A stretch of 64,000 nucleotides of DNA. Source: Gordonia hankookensis. Its GTDB lineage: Bacteria; Actinomycetota; Actinomycetes; Mycobacteriales; Mycobacteriaceae. A model generated the notes under the pieces. It was not told the origin of the DNA, did no database searches, and worked only from the letters and a program-made list of their open reading frames with translations. Shown piece after piece: positions 1 through 8,421 of this stretch; position 1 is the first letter of the stretch, and the number at the start of each line of letters is the position of its first letter. Made by a program: the position numbers and the translations under genes. The stretch covers positions 186,001 through 250,000 of the forward strand of contig NZ_JACWMS010000005.1 of the NCBI RefSeq assembly GCF_014673215.1, given 5' to 3'.

Positions 1-96
1 TCCGGATCGATCACCGCGGCCGTGTTCGTCCACGCCGGTGACACAGCGTCCGCGGACTTGTCCGGCCTGGGCCGCGTCTCCATCGACTTCACCTGA
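1..96 (+). CDS. C-terminal end of a 2-keto-4-pentenoate hydratase-type enzyme (partial)
   Basis: The first 31 codons of the window are open to a TGA at 94-96 and have no start in view. The peptide has the pattern GSITAAVFVHAGD...LGRVSIDF, which looks like the C-terminal strand of the fumarylacetoacetate-hydrolase-like 2-oxopent-4-enoate hydratases (MhpD/HsaE type). That family converts 2-hydroxypenta-2,4-dienoates to 4-hydroxy-2-oxoacids in meta-cleavage pathways. The next two genes encode the following two steps of that pathway, and this strengthens the call. The gap to the next start is 12 bases, so they are probably one operon. A decarboxylase of the same fold (4-oxalocrotonate decarboxylase) is the alternative. 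Confidence 0.65.
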   Translation, partial: SGSITAAVFVHAGDTASADLSGLGRVSIDFT

Positions 97-108
97 AAGA
101 GCCCACCG

Positions 109-1065
109 ATGACCAAAACACAGCGCTACCCGGTTGCCATCATCGGGTCGGGAAACATCGGCACCGATCTGATGATCAAGATCCTCCGAAGCGACGGCCC
201 CCTCGAGGTGGTCGCCATGGTGGGGATCGACCCGAACTCCGACGGCTTGGCGCGTGCCGAGCGCTTGGGCGTCGCCACCACCGCCGAGGGGATCGACGGG
301 TTGCTCGCCATGGACGAATTCGCAGATGTCCGGCTGGTTTTCGACGCCACCTCTGCCGGTGCGCACCGCGCCAACTGGCTCACACTCGAGGCCACCAAGG
401 TCCGGGTGCTCGATCTCACGCCCGCGTCGATCGGTCCGTTTTGCGTGCCGGTGGTCAATCTCGATGAGCACCTCGATGCGCCGAACCTGAACATGGTGAC
501 GTGTGGCGGGCAGGCGACCGTGCCGATCGTCGCCGCCGTCGGCGCAATCGCGCCGGTGTCGTACGCCGAGATCATCTCCTCGATCTCCTCCAGATCGGCA
601 GGGCCGGGAACGCGCGCGAACATCGACGAGTTCACCGAGACCACCGCCACCGCACTGCGCGAGGTGGGGGGCGCGCAGCGCGGCAAGGCAGTGATGATCC
701 TCAACCCGGCCGACCCGCCTATCCTCATGCGCAACACCGTGTACTGCCTGGTCGACGGCGACACCGACCACTCGGCTATCGAAGCGTCGATCACCGAGAT
801 GGTCGAACGGGTCAACGGCTATGTGCCCGGCTACCGACTCAAGCAACGCGTGCAGTTCGAGACGTTCACCGCGGACAACCCGCTCTACATCCCCGAGACC
901 GGCACGTTCAGCGGTACACGGGTCACCACGATGCTCGAAGTGACCGGCGCAGCTCACTATTTGCCCGCCTACGCCGGCAATCTCGACATCATGACCTCGG
1001 CCGCCAAAGCCACTGCCGAACACATCGCCGTTCACGCCACCCAGGCCACAGGAGTCCCATCATGA
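109..1065 (+). CDS. mhpF: acetaldehyde dehydrogenase (acetylating), meta-cleavage pathway
   Basis: A 318-residue enzyme that oxidises acetaldehyde (or propanal) to acetyl-CoA (or propionyl-CoA) with NAD+ and CoA, in the cytoplasm. The N-terminal Rossmann motif GSGNIG lies at about residues 13-18. The catalytic thiol is in NMVTCGGQ and falls at Cys132, the position used in the DmpF/BphJ family; length is also normal. It overlaps the aldolase gene by 4 bases (ATGA). In this family the dehydrogenase and aldolase form a complex that channels the aldehyde, so translational coupling fits. It could belong to a steroid (HsaG), biphenyl or phenylpropionate route; the sequence here does not decide which. 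Confidence 0.93.
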   Translation: MTKTQRYPVAIIGSGNIGTDLMIKILRSDGPLEVVAMVGIDPNSDGLARAERLGVATTAEGIDGLLAMDEFADVRLVFDATSAGAHRANWLTLEATKVRVLDLTPASIGPFCVPVVNLDEHLDAPNLNMVTCGGQATVPIVAAVGAIAPVSYAEIISSISSRSAGPGTRANIDEFTETTATALREVGGAQRGKAVMILNPADPPILMRNTVYCLVDGDTDHSAIEASITEMVERVNGYVPGYRLKQRVQFETFTADNPLYIPETGTFSGTRVTTMLEVTGAAHYLPAYAGNLDIMTSAAKATAEHIAVHATQATGVPS

Positions 1066-2114
1066 CCGCGGTGTACCTCAGCGACGTCACGCTGCGGGAC
1101 GGCATGCACGCGATCCGGCACCAGTACACGACCGAGCAGGCGGTTGCCATCGCGACTGCACTCGACACCGCAGGAGTGGATTCGATCGAGGTCGCGCACG
1201 GTGATGGACTTGCCGGTTCGAGCTGTATCTACGGCTTCGGCGCCCACACCGATCTGGAATGGATCGAAGCCGTTGCCGGCGCGGTCGAGCGCGCCACGGT
1301 GGCGACGCTGCTGTTGCCCGGGATCGGTACCGTGCACCACCTCAAAGACGCTTACCGCGCCGGCGCGCGCACAGTGCGTGTCGCGACACACTGCACCGAA
1401 GCGGACATCTCCGCCCAACACATCGCGGCTGCCCGCGAACTCGACATGGACACCGTCGGCTTTCTGATGATGAGTCACATGGCCACCCCGCAGGAGTTGG
1501 CCCGTCAAGCCGCCTTGATGGAGTCCTACGGCGCCACGTGTGTGTATGTCGTCGATTCGGGCGGTGCGATGACCATGCGTGACATCGCCGAGCGCTGCGA
1601 CGCCTTGCGTGGAGTTCTGCACGGCGACACCGAGATCGGCATCCATGCCCACCACAACCTCTCACTCGGTGTGGCCAACTCTCTGGTGGCCGTCGAGCAT
1701 GGCGCGACCCGTGTCGACGCGTCGCTGGCCGGTATGGGCGCCGGCGCAGGTAACGCCCCGCTGGAGGTGTTCGTGGCAGCCGCCTCGCGTCTCGGTATCG
1801 ACCACCCCTGCGATCTCCATGCGCTCGAGGACGCCGCCGACGACATCGTCCGTCCATTGCAGGACCGTCCCGTGCGCGTCGATCGCGAAACCCTGACCCT
1901 GGGCTACGCGGGGGTGTATTCCAGCTTCCTGCGTCACGCCGAGACCATCGCCGAACGCTACGACATCGATGCACGCAGCGTGCTGGTGGAAGCGGGTCGC
2001 CGGGGCATGGTCGGTGGTCAAGAAGACATGCTCGTCGACATCGCGCTGGATCTGCTTGCCGATGGTCAATCGCAGACTCCCGCGGTCGACGATGACTCGA
2101 TGGCCGATGTCTGA
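1062..2114 (+). CDS. mhpE: 4-hydroxy-2-oxovalerate aldolase
   Basis: A 350-residue class II, metal-dependent pyruvate aldolase that splits 4-hydroxy-2-oxoacids into pyruvate and an aldehyde. Visible signatures are TLRDGMHAIRHQ near the N-terminus (the RD pair for substrate and metal), the HAHHN metal-binding histidines in the middle, and the C-terminal communication domain expected for the DmpG/HsaF type. The ATG at 1062 overlaps the stop of the dehydrogenase gene; longer upstream readings in the same frame only shadow that gene. The partner enzyme is encoded immediately upstream, so the pair should form the usual aldolase-dehydrogenase complex. Substrate chain length cannot be told from sequence alone. 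Confidence 0.95.
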   Translation: MTAVYLSDVTLRDGMHAIRHQYTTEQAVAIATALDTAGVDSIEVAHGDGLAGSSCIYGFGAHTDLEWIEAVAGAVERATVATLLLPGIGTVHHLKDAYRAGARTVRVATHCTEADISAQHIAAARELDMDTVGFLMMSHMATPQELARQAALMESYGATCVYVVDSGGAMTMRDIAERCDALRGVLHGDTEIGIHAHHNLSLGVANSLVAVEHGATRVDASLAGMGAGAGNAPLEVFVAAASRLGIDHPCDLHALEDAADDIVRPLQDRPVRVDRETLTLGYAGVYSSFLRHAETIAERYDIDARSVLVEAGRRGMVGGQEDMLVDIALDLLADGQSQTPAVDDDSMADV

Positions 2115-2135
2115 GACGTCCTCCTCCGCGGGGGT

Positions 2136-2246
2136 ATGTCGGCGTCGATGATCTCGGTTGCGGTCGTCCTGTTCGTCGCTGCGATCGGATGCGCCCTCAA
2201 AGCTCCTCGACAACAACCCGACAGCGACGCCACCGATAACCGGTGA
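2136..2246 (+). CDS. possible 36-residue single-pass membrane peptide
   Basis: A short frame with an ATG start and TGA stop, 21 bases after the aldolase gene. The peptide has one strongly hydrophobic stretch (ISVAVVLFVAAIG, residues 6-18) followed by a basic then polar tail, as in small membrane proteins. I see no good ribosome binding site and no known family. It could be a real small protein or chance. Confidence 0.3.
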   Translation: MSASMISVAVVLFVAAIGCALKAPRQQPDSDATDNR

Positions 2247-2335
2247 GTCACACCTGGCCACCTGATATCCGAGTCCAGCCGAGATCGTCGATCTCGACGT
2301 AGTCACCAGTTCATTCCCCGAAAGGCCCATAGCCG

Positions 2336-3469
2336 ATGACCTCCACCCCGAATCCGTCCTCGCGCAGTAACATTGAGGCCCCGTCTGCAGTGAGTCGTCG
2401 ATCGCTGCTCATCGGTGCCGGCGCGGTGGCTGCCGGAGCCGCGGTTGCGACCAGCGCTGCACCAGCGGCGGCTGCACCTGCTCCTTCGGGGCGCTACCGG
2501 ATCGACCTCCACGCCCATTTCCTCCCACCGGAGTACCGTGCCGCCCTGCTCGAACACGGGCACTTCACCATCGGGGGCTACCCCACCCCACAATGGTCGC
2601 CGGAATCAGCGATCGACTTCATGGACCGATGGGGCATTCAATCCCAGGCACTGTCGGTGTCCGACCCGGGCGTGTCCTTTCTGCGTGGCAAGGAAGCCCG
2701 CGATCTTGCCCGCTACTGCAACACATACGCCGCCCGACTCTTCCGAACCCACCGCACCCGCTTCGGCGCATTTGCCGTGCTGCCCATGCCCGATGTCGCG
2801 GCCTCGATCGCCGAACTCGAGTACGCACTCGACACCCTCCACCTCGATGGCGTGGTGTTGTTGTCCGCGTACGACGGCGTCTATCTCGGCGATCCGCGGT
2901 TCGAGCCACTCATGGCGGCGCTCAACCGCCGCAAGGCGTTCGTGTTCGTCCACCCCGCCGCCATCCCCGACAACGCCAAACCCTCACTCCCACTACCGGA
3001 CTTCCTCGAAGAATTCACCTTCGACACAACCCGTGCAGCAACCCTGATGCTCGCCGGCGGCACTCTGCGCCGCTACCCCGGCATCCGGTTTCAACTCGCC
3101 CACGCCGGCGGGACGTTGCCATTCCTGTCATGGCGCGTCGGCGTCCTTGCCGAAACACCCGTCGGCAACCATTGGCCCGCCGGCGCTCCCCGTCCTTCGG
3201 CCCTTGACGTGCAACAACTGATCCGCACGTTCTACTTCGACACCGCCCTGAGCGCGTCCGAAGCTGCGATGCGGTCGGTGCTGGCGGTCGCACCGCGTTC
3301 CCATATCGTCTTCGGCTCCGACTGGCCCTTCAGCCAAACCGTGTTCCTCGAGGGCGGCGGCGACCCGGCTCGCGGACTGAGCGACGTTTTCAACGCCGGC
3401 CAACGCTACGAGATCGAGCGCATCAACCCGTTGCAGCAACTGCCCCGGTTGCGCGCTGCCGTGAGCTGA
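2336..3469 (+). CDS. Tat-exported amidohydrolase (ACMSD-like metal-dependent hydrolase/decarboxylase)
   Basis: A 377-residue amidohydrolase-2 family protein. The N-terminus has a twin-arginine signal: SRRSLLIGAG at about residues 20-29, a hydrophobic Ala-rich segment, and a likely cleavage after AAAAPA near residue 47. The mature part opens with the metal-binding DLHAHFLP motif and later shows HAGGTLPFL and GSDWPF, where the Asp is the usual last metal ligand. Relatives include aminocarboxymuconate-semialdehyde and 6-methylsalicylate decarboxylases, so decarboxylation or hydrolysis of an aromatic-derived acid is possible. Export of a folded metalloenzyme fits the Tat signal, but most ACMSD relatives are cytosolic. 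GAAAGG upstream serves as the ribosome site. Substrate unknown. Confidence 0.82.
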   Translation: MTSTPNPSSRSNIEAPSAVSRRSLLIGAGAVAAGAAVATSAAPAAAAPAPSGRYRIDLHAHFLPPEYRAALLEHGHFTIGGYPTPQWSPESAIDFMDRWGIQSQALSVSDPGVSFLRGKEARDLARYCNTYAARLFRTHRTRFGAFAVLPMPDVAASIAELEYALDTLHLDGVVLLSAYDGVYLGDPRFEPLMAALNRRKAFVFVHPAAIPDNAKPSLPLPDFLEEFTFDTTRAATLMLAGGTLRRYPGIRFQLAHAGGTLPFLSWRVGVLAETPVGNHWPAGAPRPSALDVQQLIRTFYFDTALSASEAAMRSVLAVAPRSHIVFGSDWPFSQTVFLEGGGDPARGLSDVFNAGQRYEIERINPLQQLPRLRAAVS

Positions 3470-3713
3470 AAGATCAAAGAGGTCGAGTATCAAAGGTACG
3501 GACGCGTGGTGACCTCTGAAAGTGCTTGCGCGAACGACGCGGTCCGACCGAGGTGGACAGCGAAGGTCTGTTCACATTCGCTGCGCTGTGCGACATCCTC
3601 GAATGCACACCCAACGGTTGTTCGAACAGGCCGAGCGGACAGAACCCATCACTACTACTACGAACCGCACTTTGGTACCACGCACTGAGTCGGACTCACC
3701 GTAAGCTGGGTCA

Positions 3714-4067
3714 ATGGCGGCCACCTCCACCACAACGCGTGCAGGCAAGGTCCAGGTCGCCGCCGCCGCTACCGTCGGCTTCGTAGTCGCCATATTTGTC
3801 GTGATCCCGCTCGCCCATCTGACACGGAGTCGGCTGGGATTGCCGGAACCCACCGCCGCGCCGCTGGATGCACCAGTGGACAGGCCGATCATCGCCACGT
3901 ACTGGGTTCCGTGGTTGCTGGCGTGGGCGGTGCTACTCGTTCCCGGGATCGCGTTCATGCTCCCGGTACGCACCCGCCGGGCCGGCTGGGCGTACTCGCT
4001 GGCGGTTGGGGCAACGGCCGGAGTGATCGCGCTATTTGGGGCGTGGATCGATTGGGGCCTCGGATAG
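3714..4067 (+). CDS. small membrane protein of unknown function (three predicted helices)
   Basis: A 117-residue protein with hydrophobic segments at about residues 15-35 (AAAATVGFVVAIFVVIPLA), 62-82 (YWVPWLLAWAVLLVPGIAF) and 92-112 (YSLAVGATAGVIALFGAWI). I recognise no family motif. The first and second helices are separated by a Pro-rich loop. It stands alone, with a 244-base gap before it. The start is the first ATG and lies close to where membrane-protein-like sequence begins. Probably an integral membrane protein of the cytoplasmic membrane. Confidence 0.6.
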   Translation: MAATSTTTRAGKVQVAAAATVGFVVAIFVVIPLAHLTRSRLGLPEPTAAPLDAPVDRPIIATYWVPWLLAWAVLLVPGIAFMLPVRTRRAGWAYSLAVGATAGVIALFGAWIDWGLG

Positions 4068-4111
4068 GCCTTGTCGATCAGGCCGCGTTTCTCGCAACTC
4101 GTCCAACGTCA

Positions 4112-4432
4112 ATGACGAACGATGCGACCCGTCACCCCGGAAGCGTGCTCTATGCCGGCGTATGTTTCATCCTTGCCGCGCTGATCGTTGCCGCGGTGGC
4201 GACAGGAACACCCAGAACGTTCGACCCGAGCATCAACAACCAGATTTCAACGGAGCGTCGTCACCGAGCAGTGAGGGTTCGTCAGGCAGTGCGAATGGCG
4301 TGTCCTCACCCGGTCTCGGCGATCCGCTCCCAGTGCGCGGCTCGTTCGGCAACCCATTCCGCAGGGATCTCTGACGGGGCATCGTCAGTCGAATCCTGGA
4401 GGCTGTCGGTGGCCAATTCCTCTGGACTGTAG
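4112..4432 (+). CDS. possible short membrane protein, tail antisense to the Cry-like gene
   Basis: From the ATG at 4112 the first 45 residues look protein-like, with one good transmembrane stretch (SVLYAGVCFILAALIVAAVA) and a polar tail. The remainder turns Arg/Ser-rich and lies antisense to the convergent gene at 4306-5829, overlapping it by 127 bases. It may be a small membrane protein whose original 3' end was lost when the neighbouring DNA arrived, or not a gene at all. No family recognised. Confidence 0.28.
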   Translation: MTNDATRHPGSVLYAGVCFILAALIVAAVATGTPRTFDPSINNQISTERRHRAVRVRQAVRMACPHPVSAIRSQCAARSATHSAGISDGASSVESWRLSVANSSGL

Positions 4433-5829
4433 ACAAACAACGTATGTGCAACAGGAACATTGGGATCGGTGTCGACGGGGCCGAACGCGATGACGATGCA
4501 ATCGGCACAGTCAAAAGCGTTCGACAGGCCCATGATCTTCACTCCTCGGACACGATGGCCTTCGAATTCGATCTTCACAGTCTTCTCGTCTTTGCCGCCG
4601 GTCTCCCAACCCACGACACCGGTTTGCTGGCCGGTGTTGTTCTCGAAGCCGATCCCGTGAATGACATCCGCGTATCGCACCAACGCTCGGACCGGATAGT
4701 TTGTCGATGTGGGCGAAGTCTCGAATTGCCAATTGTGCTGATGCTGCCAGTCCACGTAACGCCCCATGAGCGGAGTTCCGTTGGACTGCGGTGACTGTTT
4801 GGTATCGCGCGGAGCGGTTGTGTCGTACCAGACTTGGACGCCGTTGACGAACCGATCCGCCCACACGGCGATGCAGCCGGGATACTCGGGCGTGGGGACC
4901 TCCGGAACCGTGACACCGTGCCCGTCTGCGGTCCCATAGGGATCTGAGTAGATCGTGTACTGCGGCAACGACTGGCCGGGTGCACCATTCACAAAGTATT
5001 GCCACAGATCGACGAAGCTCAGCAGTTTGAGCTGTGCGTACCTGTCGAATTGATTCATGGTGCGCCAGCCCGCAATACGGTGGTCGCGTACGTGTCCGTC
5101 CATGCGATGGCGCTCGACGGCGTCGGCCTCGTCCTTTGCCGCTTGTGGTTTGCGGTGCTCTCGCGCGACTGCGATGGAAGCCCGCACTTCTTCGGACATC
5201 TCCGCGACGTACGCATCGGCTTCGTCTCTGCGATCCTGTAAGTAGGATTGGTAGTGCTTGTCCTCCATCGTTTTGTGGTCACGGCATATGTAGTAATAGT
5301 CCCGTTGAAGCGTCATGACCATTGTCCCCAGGAGCACGCTGTGAGGCAGAGTCAACCGTCGGCGAGTCTCATCCGACGTTCCCTGTGCCAGAAGCCAAAC
5401 GCGCTCCGAATGGAGATGGTCCCGGGTGGTCACCAAGGAAATGATGGCGGACTGCCATTGCTCTGGAGTGTCGTATCGAACCGCATATTGCACCTCCCGG
5501 AGGTACGACTTCATCCGATCCTCGATCACGCGTATCCGCACGTTCGCCTCGTCGAGGAAGTGTGTGTCGAAGTTTTCTCGAATGAGGTTCTCGACCTCGG
5601 ACTTGACCTGATCCCAGGCCGACAGATCTTTCCCGTCATCGCGTGGCCACAGAGCATCGAGAAGCGCAGAGGCGATCGTCCCCACGTAGGGCAGGTAGCT
5701 TGCACCGAGTATCGCCGCGTTGCGAACCAACATGTACCAGTCTTGTTGGGACCCGTCATCGTTATCCGCCATGGCCCTGCTCTCGCGATAGTTGAACGTG
5801 AGTTCCGACAGATCGATCTTCGACGACAT
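4306..5829 (-). CDS. Cry-type (delta-endotoxin-like) pore-forming toxin homologue, two-domain
   Basis: A 507-residue protein whose first half reads like domain I of three-domain Cry toxins. A hydrophobic helix with YLPYVGTIASALLDALWP (about 45-62) is followed by amphipathic helices, then LPHSVLLGTMVMTLQRDYYY (161-180). A helix with W..MNQFDRYAQLKLLSFVDL (255-275) matches the Cry W.RYNQFRREMT.TVLDIVALF block. Next comes IYSDP at 293-297, equivalent to the Cry domain I/II junction (L..EIYTDP). The remaining 210 residues are beta-rich, and IHGIGF...GHRVRGVKIMGL resembles a beta-prism (Cry domain II or jacalin-like) repeat. A domain III and a signal peptide are missing. Local base composition is visibly lower in GC than the neighbours. 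ATG at 5772 (residue 20) has a better ribosome site and may be the true start. Insecticidal activity is not implied. Confidence 0.6.
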   Translation of the reverse strand: MSSKIDLSELTFNYRESRAMADNDDGSQQDWYMLVRNAAILGASYLPYVGTIASALLDALWPRDDGKDLSAWDQVKSEVENLIRENFDTHFLDEANVRIRVIEDRMKSYLREVQYAVRYDTPEQWQSAIISLVTTRDHLHSERVWLLAQGTSDETRRRLTLPHSVLLGTMVMTLQRDYYYICRDHKTMEDKHYQSYLQDRRDEADAYVAEMSEEVRASIAVAREHRKPQAAKDEADAVERHRMDGHVRDHRIAGWRTMNQFDRYAQLKLLSFVDLWQYFVNGAPGQSLPQYTIYSDPYGTADGHGVTVPEVPTPEYPGCIAVWADRFVNGVQVWYDTTAPRDTKQSPQSNGTPLMGRYVDWQHQHNWQFETSPTSTNYPVRALVRYADVIHGIGFENNTGQQTGVVGWETGGKDEKTVKIEFEGHRVRGVKIMGLSNAFDCADCIVIAFGPVDTDPNVPVAHTLFVYSPEELATDSLQDSTDDAPSEIPAEWVAERAAHWERIAETG

Positions 5830-5961
5830 CGGTGTATTGAATCGGAACTTCGAGATATTTGATTCCGATTCGTCAGTTCGTGGAGCTTTCCGGGTCGATA
5901 CGGTGACGACGTTGTTCTGACCACGTTCACGGGCCAGACCGGCGGCGCCTGCGTTGATTGC

Positions 5962-6813
5962 CTATGCCTGTTCGAGAACGGCAAGAAGCTGAGCCGGAGC
6001 GTCCTCTTGCAGGAGGTGGCCCGCGTTCTCGATCCAGGTCATGGACTCATGACGGATGTGGTCCCGTAGCCACTCTCCGTGGCGGGGTGGCAGGATGCGG
6101 TCGTCACACCCCCAGAGGAGACGCACTGGGATGTCGACGTCGCCGAGTAGAGAGGAGTAGTCGTCGGTATCGGCTTCTGAGAGTTGCCGGTACTGGCGGT
6201 AGAAGGCCGCTTGGCCTGCCTCGCCCAACCACGGCGCCAGGTAGGCGTCCAGGACGCCTGGCCGGAATCCGGCATACGTTGCGTGGCGAAGATGACTGGC
6301 CACCAGCGCCCGGTGTGCGTAGCCGGGAAGTTGTGCGAACACCTCAGGATTCTGGCGAATCTGACCGAACAGGCCGCCCTCCCATTGCCCGCCGCTGACA
6401 CAGTCGAACAGGGTCATGTCGCTGAAGCGAACGCCTTCGACGAGCAAGGCCCGCAGAGTGATGGCACCGCCGATGTCGTTCGCGGCCACGCGTGGCCGTT
6501 CCACTCCGAGATACGAGAGGAGCGCTGCGAATCGCCTGGCCTGCGCAGCCAGCGTCAGGTCTTGCATCTCCGACTTGTCCGATTGTCCGTAGCCGAGGTG
6601 ATCGAAAACGATCACGCGTCGTGTCCGCGCGAGCGCTGGGGCGATGTCTCGCCACAAGAAGGACGAGTACGGGGTGCCGTGCACCAGAACGATCGGTGGA
6701 CCTTGTTCGCCGAACTGACGCCAGCGGATGTCCCCGTCGGCGTGGCGAAAGACGTGATCAAGATTCCATGTCGGGGTGGTAGGGGGCATCGTCGACTGGG
6801 CTACCGAGTCCAT
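5962..6813 (-). CDS. alpha/beta hydrolase with Asp nucleophile (haloalkane dehalogenase / epoxide hydrolase-like)
   Basis: A 283-residue soluble alpha/beta hydrolase. The oxyanion motif HGTP is at residues 45-48 and the nucleophile elbow reads AANDIGG, which puts Asp113 at the catalytic position instead of Ser. Asp nucleophiles mark haloalkane dehalogenases and epoxide hydrolases. WGCDDR (about 235-239) supplies a candidate acid, and NAGHLLQED the catalytic His266. The order and spacing are those of the family. No halide-stabilising Trp follows the nucleophile (haloalkane dehalogenases usually have DW), so an epoxide or related ester substrate is at least as likely. It stands alone between the Cry-like and HNH genes. 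Confidence 0.75.
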   Translation of the reverse strand: MDSVAQSTMPPTTPTWNLDHVFRHADGDIRWRQFGEQGPPIVLVHGTPYSSFLWRDIAPALARTRRVIVFDHLGYGQSDKSEMQDLTLAAQARRFAALLSYLGVERPRVAANDIGGAITLRALLVEGVRFSDMTLFDCVSGGQWEGGLFGQIRQNPEVFAQLPGYAHRALVASHLRHATYAGFRPGVLDAYLAPWLGEAGQAAFYRQYRQLSEADTDDYSSLLGDVDIPVRLLWGCDDRILPPRHGEWLRDHIRHESMTWIENAGHLLQEDAPAQLLAVLEQA

Positions 6814-6864
6814 GGTTCGACCGTACGTTTTCGGCCGGCCGTTCCGGAGTCGAGCCGGGGGTAC

Positions 6865-8421
6865 TCACCTCGGATAGGTGGTCAGTTGTCGTCCGGTTGT
6901 CGGGTTGGTCCAGGTGATGCTGCGGTCGAGATGCATCGTGGGCAGCCACAAAGCCAGGTGTTTGCGTTGATGATCTGGGCGGCACAGGGGCGCGATGTTC
7001 TCGGGCAGCGTCCAGCCGCCGACCAGGGGGTCGGCATGGTCGAACTTCACCAGATGGTCGAGGTCGCATTCATGGGCAGGTCGGCTGCACCACGGATAAC
7101 GGCACGTCAGGTCGGACTGCTGAATCTCGTCCCGTAGCCGGCGAGACGGCGTGTAGGTCAGGGCGCCAGGTGGTGGCAGGGCGTGCCCGCCGTGTCCGGT
7201 CGGGTCGACCGGCGGGGCGGCGGCGCGGTCGGTGACCACGAGGCGACCCCAAGGACCGCGCTCGACGTTGTTGCGCAGCAGTATCTCGATCGATCGATCG
7301 TGCAGGTGTTCGGCGTGGGCAGGGTCGATGGCACCGTATCCGTGCAGCCGAGGAACGGCGGTACCCGCCGGGTCGAGCACGAGGGTCCACGGCGCCGCAG
7401 GGGTGAGCGCGGTGTCGGACGTGGGTTCGGTGTCTGCCCTGTCCCTTTCATCGGCCTGTCTGTCAGGTTGGGTGAGGGGTACGGCCGGAGCACCGTTCGG
7501 TGGTTGCGTGGTGTCACGCTCCCCGTTGGGATGGCAGTTCTCGTCGCCGCACTGACATACGAGGTCAGCACCTGGCGTGCCCATCAACGCAGCCATTGCC
7601 ACTACGCGTTGTTGCCCGAGGGTGCGTGGATCGCGGCGGCAGATCCTGGCAGCGATCAGTGCGGCAATCCGATCGCGCAGGTAGACACCGAACTCGGCGG
7701 GTACGCATGCGTCGATGTTGATGTGTCCGGAACTGTCATTGCTGATCGCTACGTTCTCCCAGGCCCGACCGAACTCCTCACGTGCTTCGGTGGCATCGTC
7801 GGGGTCGAGGCTGATCACCAACTCCTCGAGCGCATCGCGCAATACGGTGTCTGTTGTCGGACGCTCCGCGAGGTCCAGCGCTATGTCCTCGAAGTCGGTT
7901 TCAGGAGTGTCGGTCTCAGGCGAATCGACGTCAGGAGAATCGACGTCGGGGGCTTCCGGTTCCGTAGGAGCGCCGGGCGCTATGTCCGACGCAGCTTCTG
8001 CGGCATGGATCAGTACCGACATGCGGTGGGTACTGAGATCGCCCGCGAGATAAGCCATTCGGATCTTCGGGAACTGTTGCAGCGCGATGCCGAGTTGGTA
8101 CCAAGTGCCGGCCTTCGTGCGGGACAGTCCGAGTTGGAGTGAGATCTCGCCGACGGCAGCCTTCTCCGCGTGCTTGCGAACCATCATCTGCCGACCGGGA
8201 CTGAGGAAGACGAGCATGTCGTCGTACGCGGCTTCACCGATGCGATGAGCCATGAGCAAGGCGCGAGCTTCGGCTTGGCGGCTCAACCGTAGTGCGTCGC
8301 GTGCAGGCTCCCCGATACCGCTCGAACCCAACGACGACAGCACAGCGTCATCGCCGATGGGATCGGTATAGGAGAACACGTGCGCACCTCTGAGGCAGGG
8401 ACCGACAGGACCAGTCATCAT
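6865..8421 (-). CDS. DUF222 / HNH endonuclease-domain protein (13E12 family)
   Basis: About 518 residues from the paired ATGs at 8419-8421. The N-terminal two thirds are DUF222-like (helical, with RKHAEKAAVGEISLQLGLS early on), and the C-terminus is an HNH nuclease: C-R-Y-P-W-C, then DLDHL, then N-I-A-P-L-C followed by H-Q-R-K-H. This is the layout of the 13E12-type repeat proteins that occur in many copies in mycobacteria and Gordonia. A linker near residue 160 has an acidic repeat (DVDSP twice, then ETDTP). The family is thought to be mobile or repetitive, but its role is not established. The open frame extends upstream past the start, but that part is antisense to the next genes. Confidence 0.8.
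   Translation of the reverse strand: MMTGPVGPCLRGAHVFSYTDPIGDDAVLSSLGSSGIGEPARDALRLSRQAEARALLMAHRIGEAAYDDMLVFLSPGRQMMVRKHAEKAAVGEISLQLGLSRTKAGTWYQLGIALQQFPKIRMAYLAGDLSTHRMSVLIHAAEAASDIAPGAPTEPEAPDVDSPDVDSPETDTPETDFEDIALDLAERPTTDTVLRDALEELVISLDPDDATEAREEFGRAWENVAISNDSSGHINIDACVPAEFGVYLRDRIAALIAARICRRDPRTLGQQRVVAMAALMGTPGADLVCQCGDENCHPNGERDTTQPPNGAPAVPLTQPDRQADERDRADTEPTSDTALTPAAPWTLVLDPAGTAVPRLHGYGAIDPAHAEHLHDRSIEILLRNNVERGPWGRLVVTDRAAAPPVDPTGHGGHALPPPGALTYTPSRRLRDEIQQSDLTCRYPWCSRPAHECDLDHLVKFDHADPLVGGWTLPENIAPLCRPDHQRKHLALWLPTMHLDRSITWTNPTTGRQLTTYPR
7920..7950. repeat. 15-bp tandem repeat inside the 13E12 gene
   Basis: GAATCGACGTC occurs at 7922-7932 and again at 7937-7947, a 15-base period. 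On the minus strand it encodes the repeated DVDSP acidic linker. Multiples of 3 keep the frame, so length variation would be tolerated. Confidence 0.6.

Noticed and set aside
1..2114. Firm assignment to steroid (HsaE-G-F) degradation
   Set aside because: The same three genes occur in biphenyl, phenol and phenylpropionate pathways, and upstream genes are outside the window.
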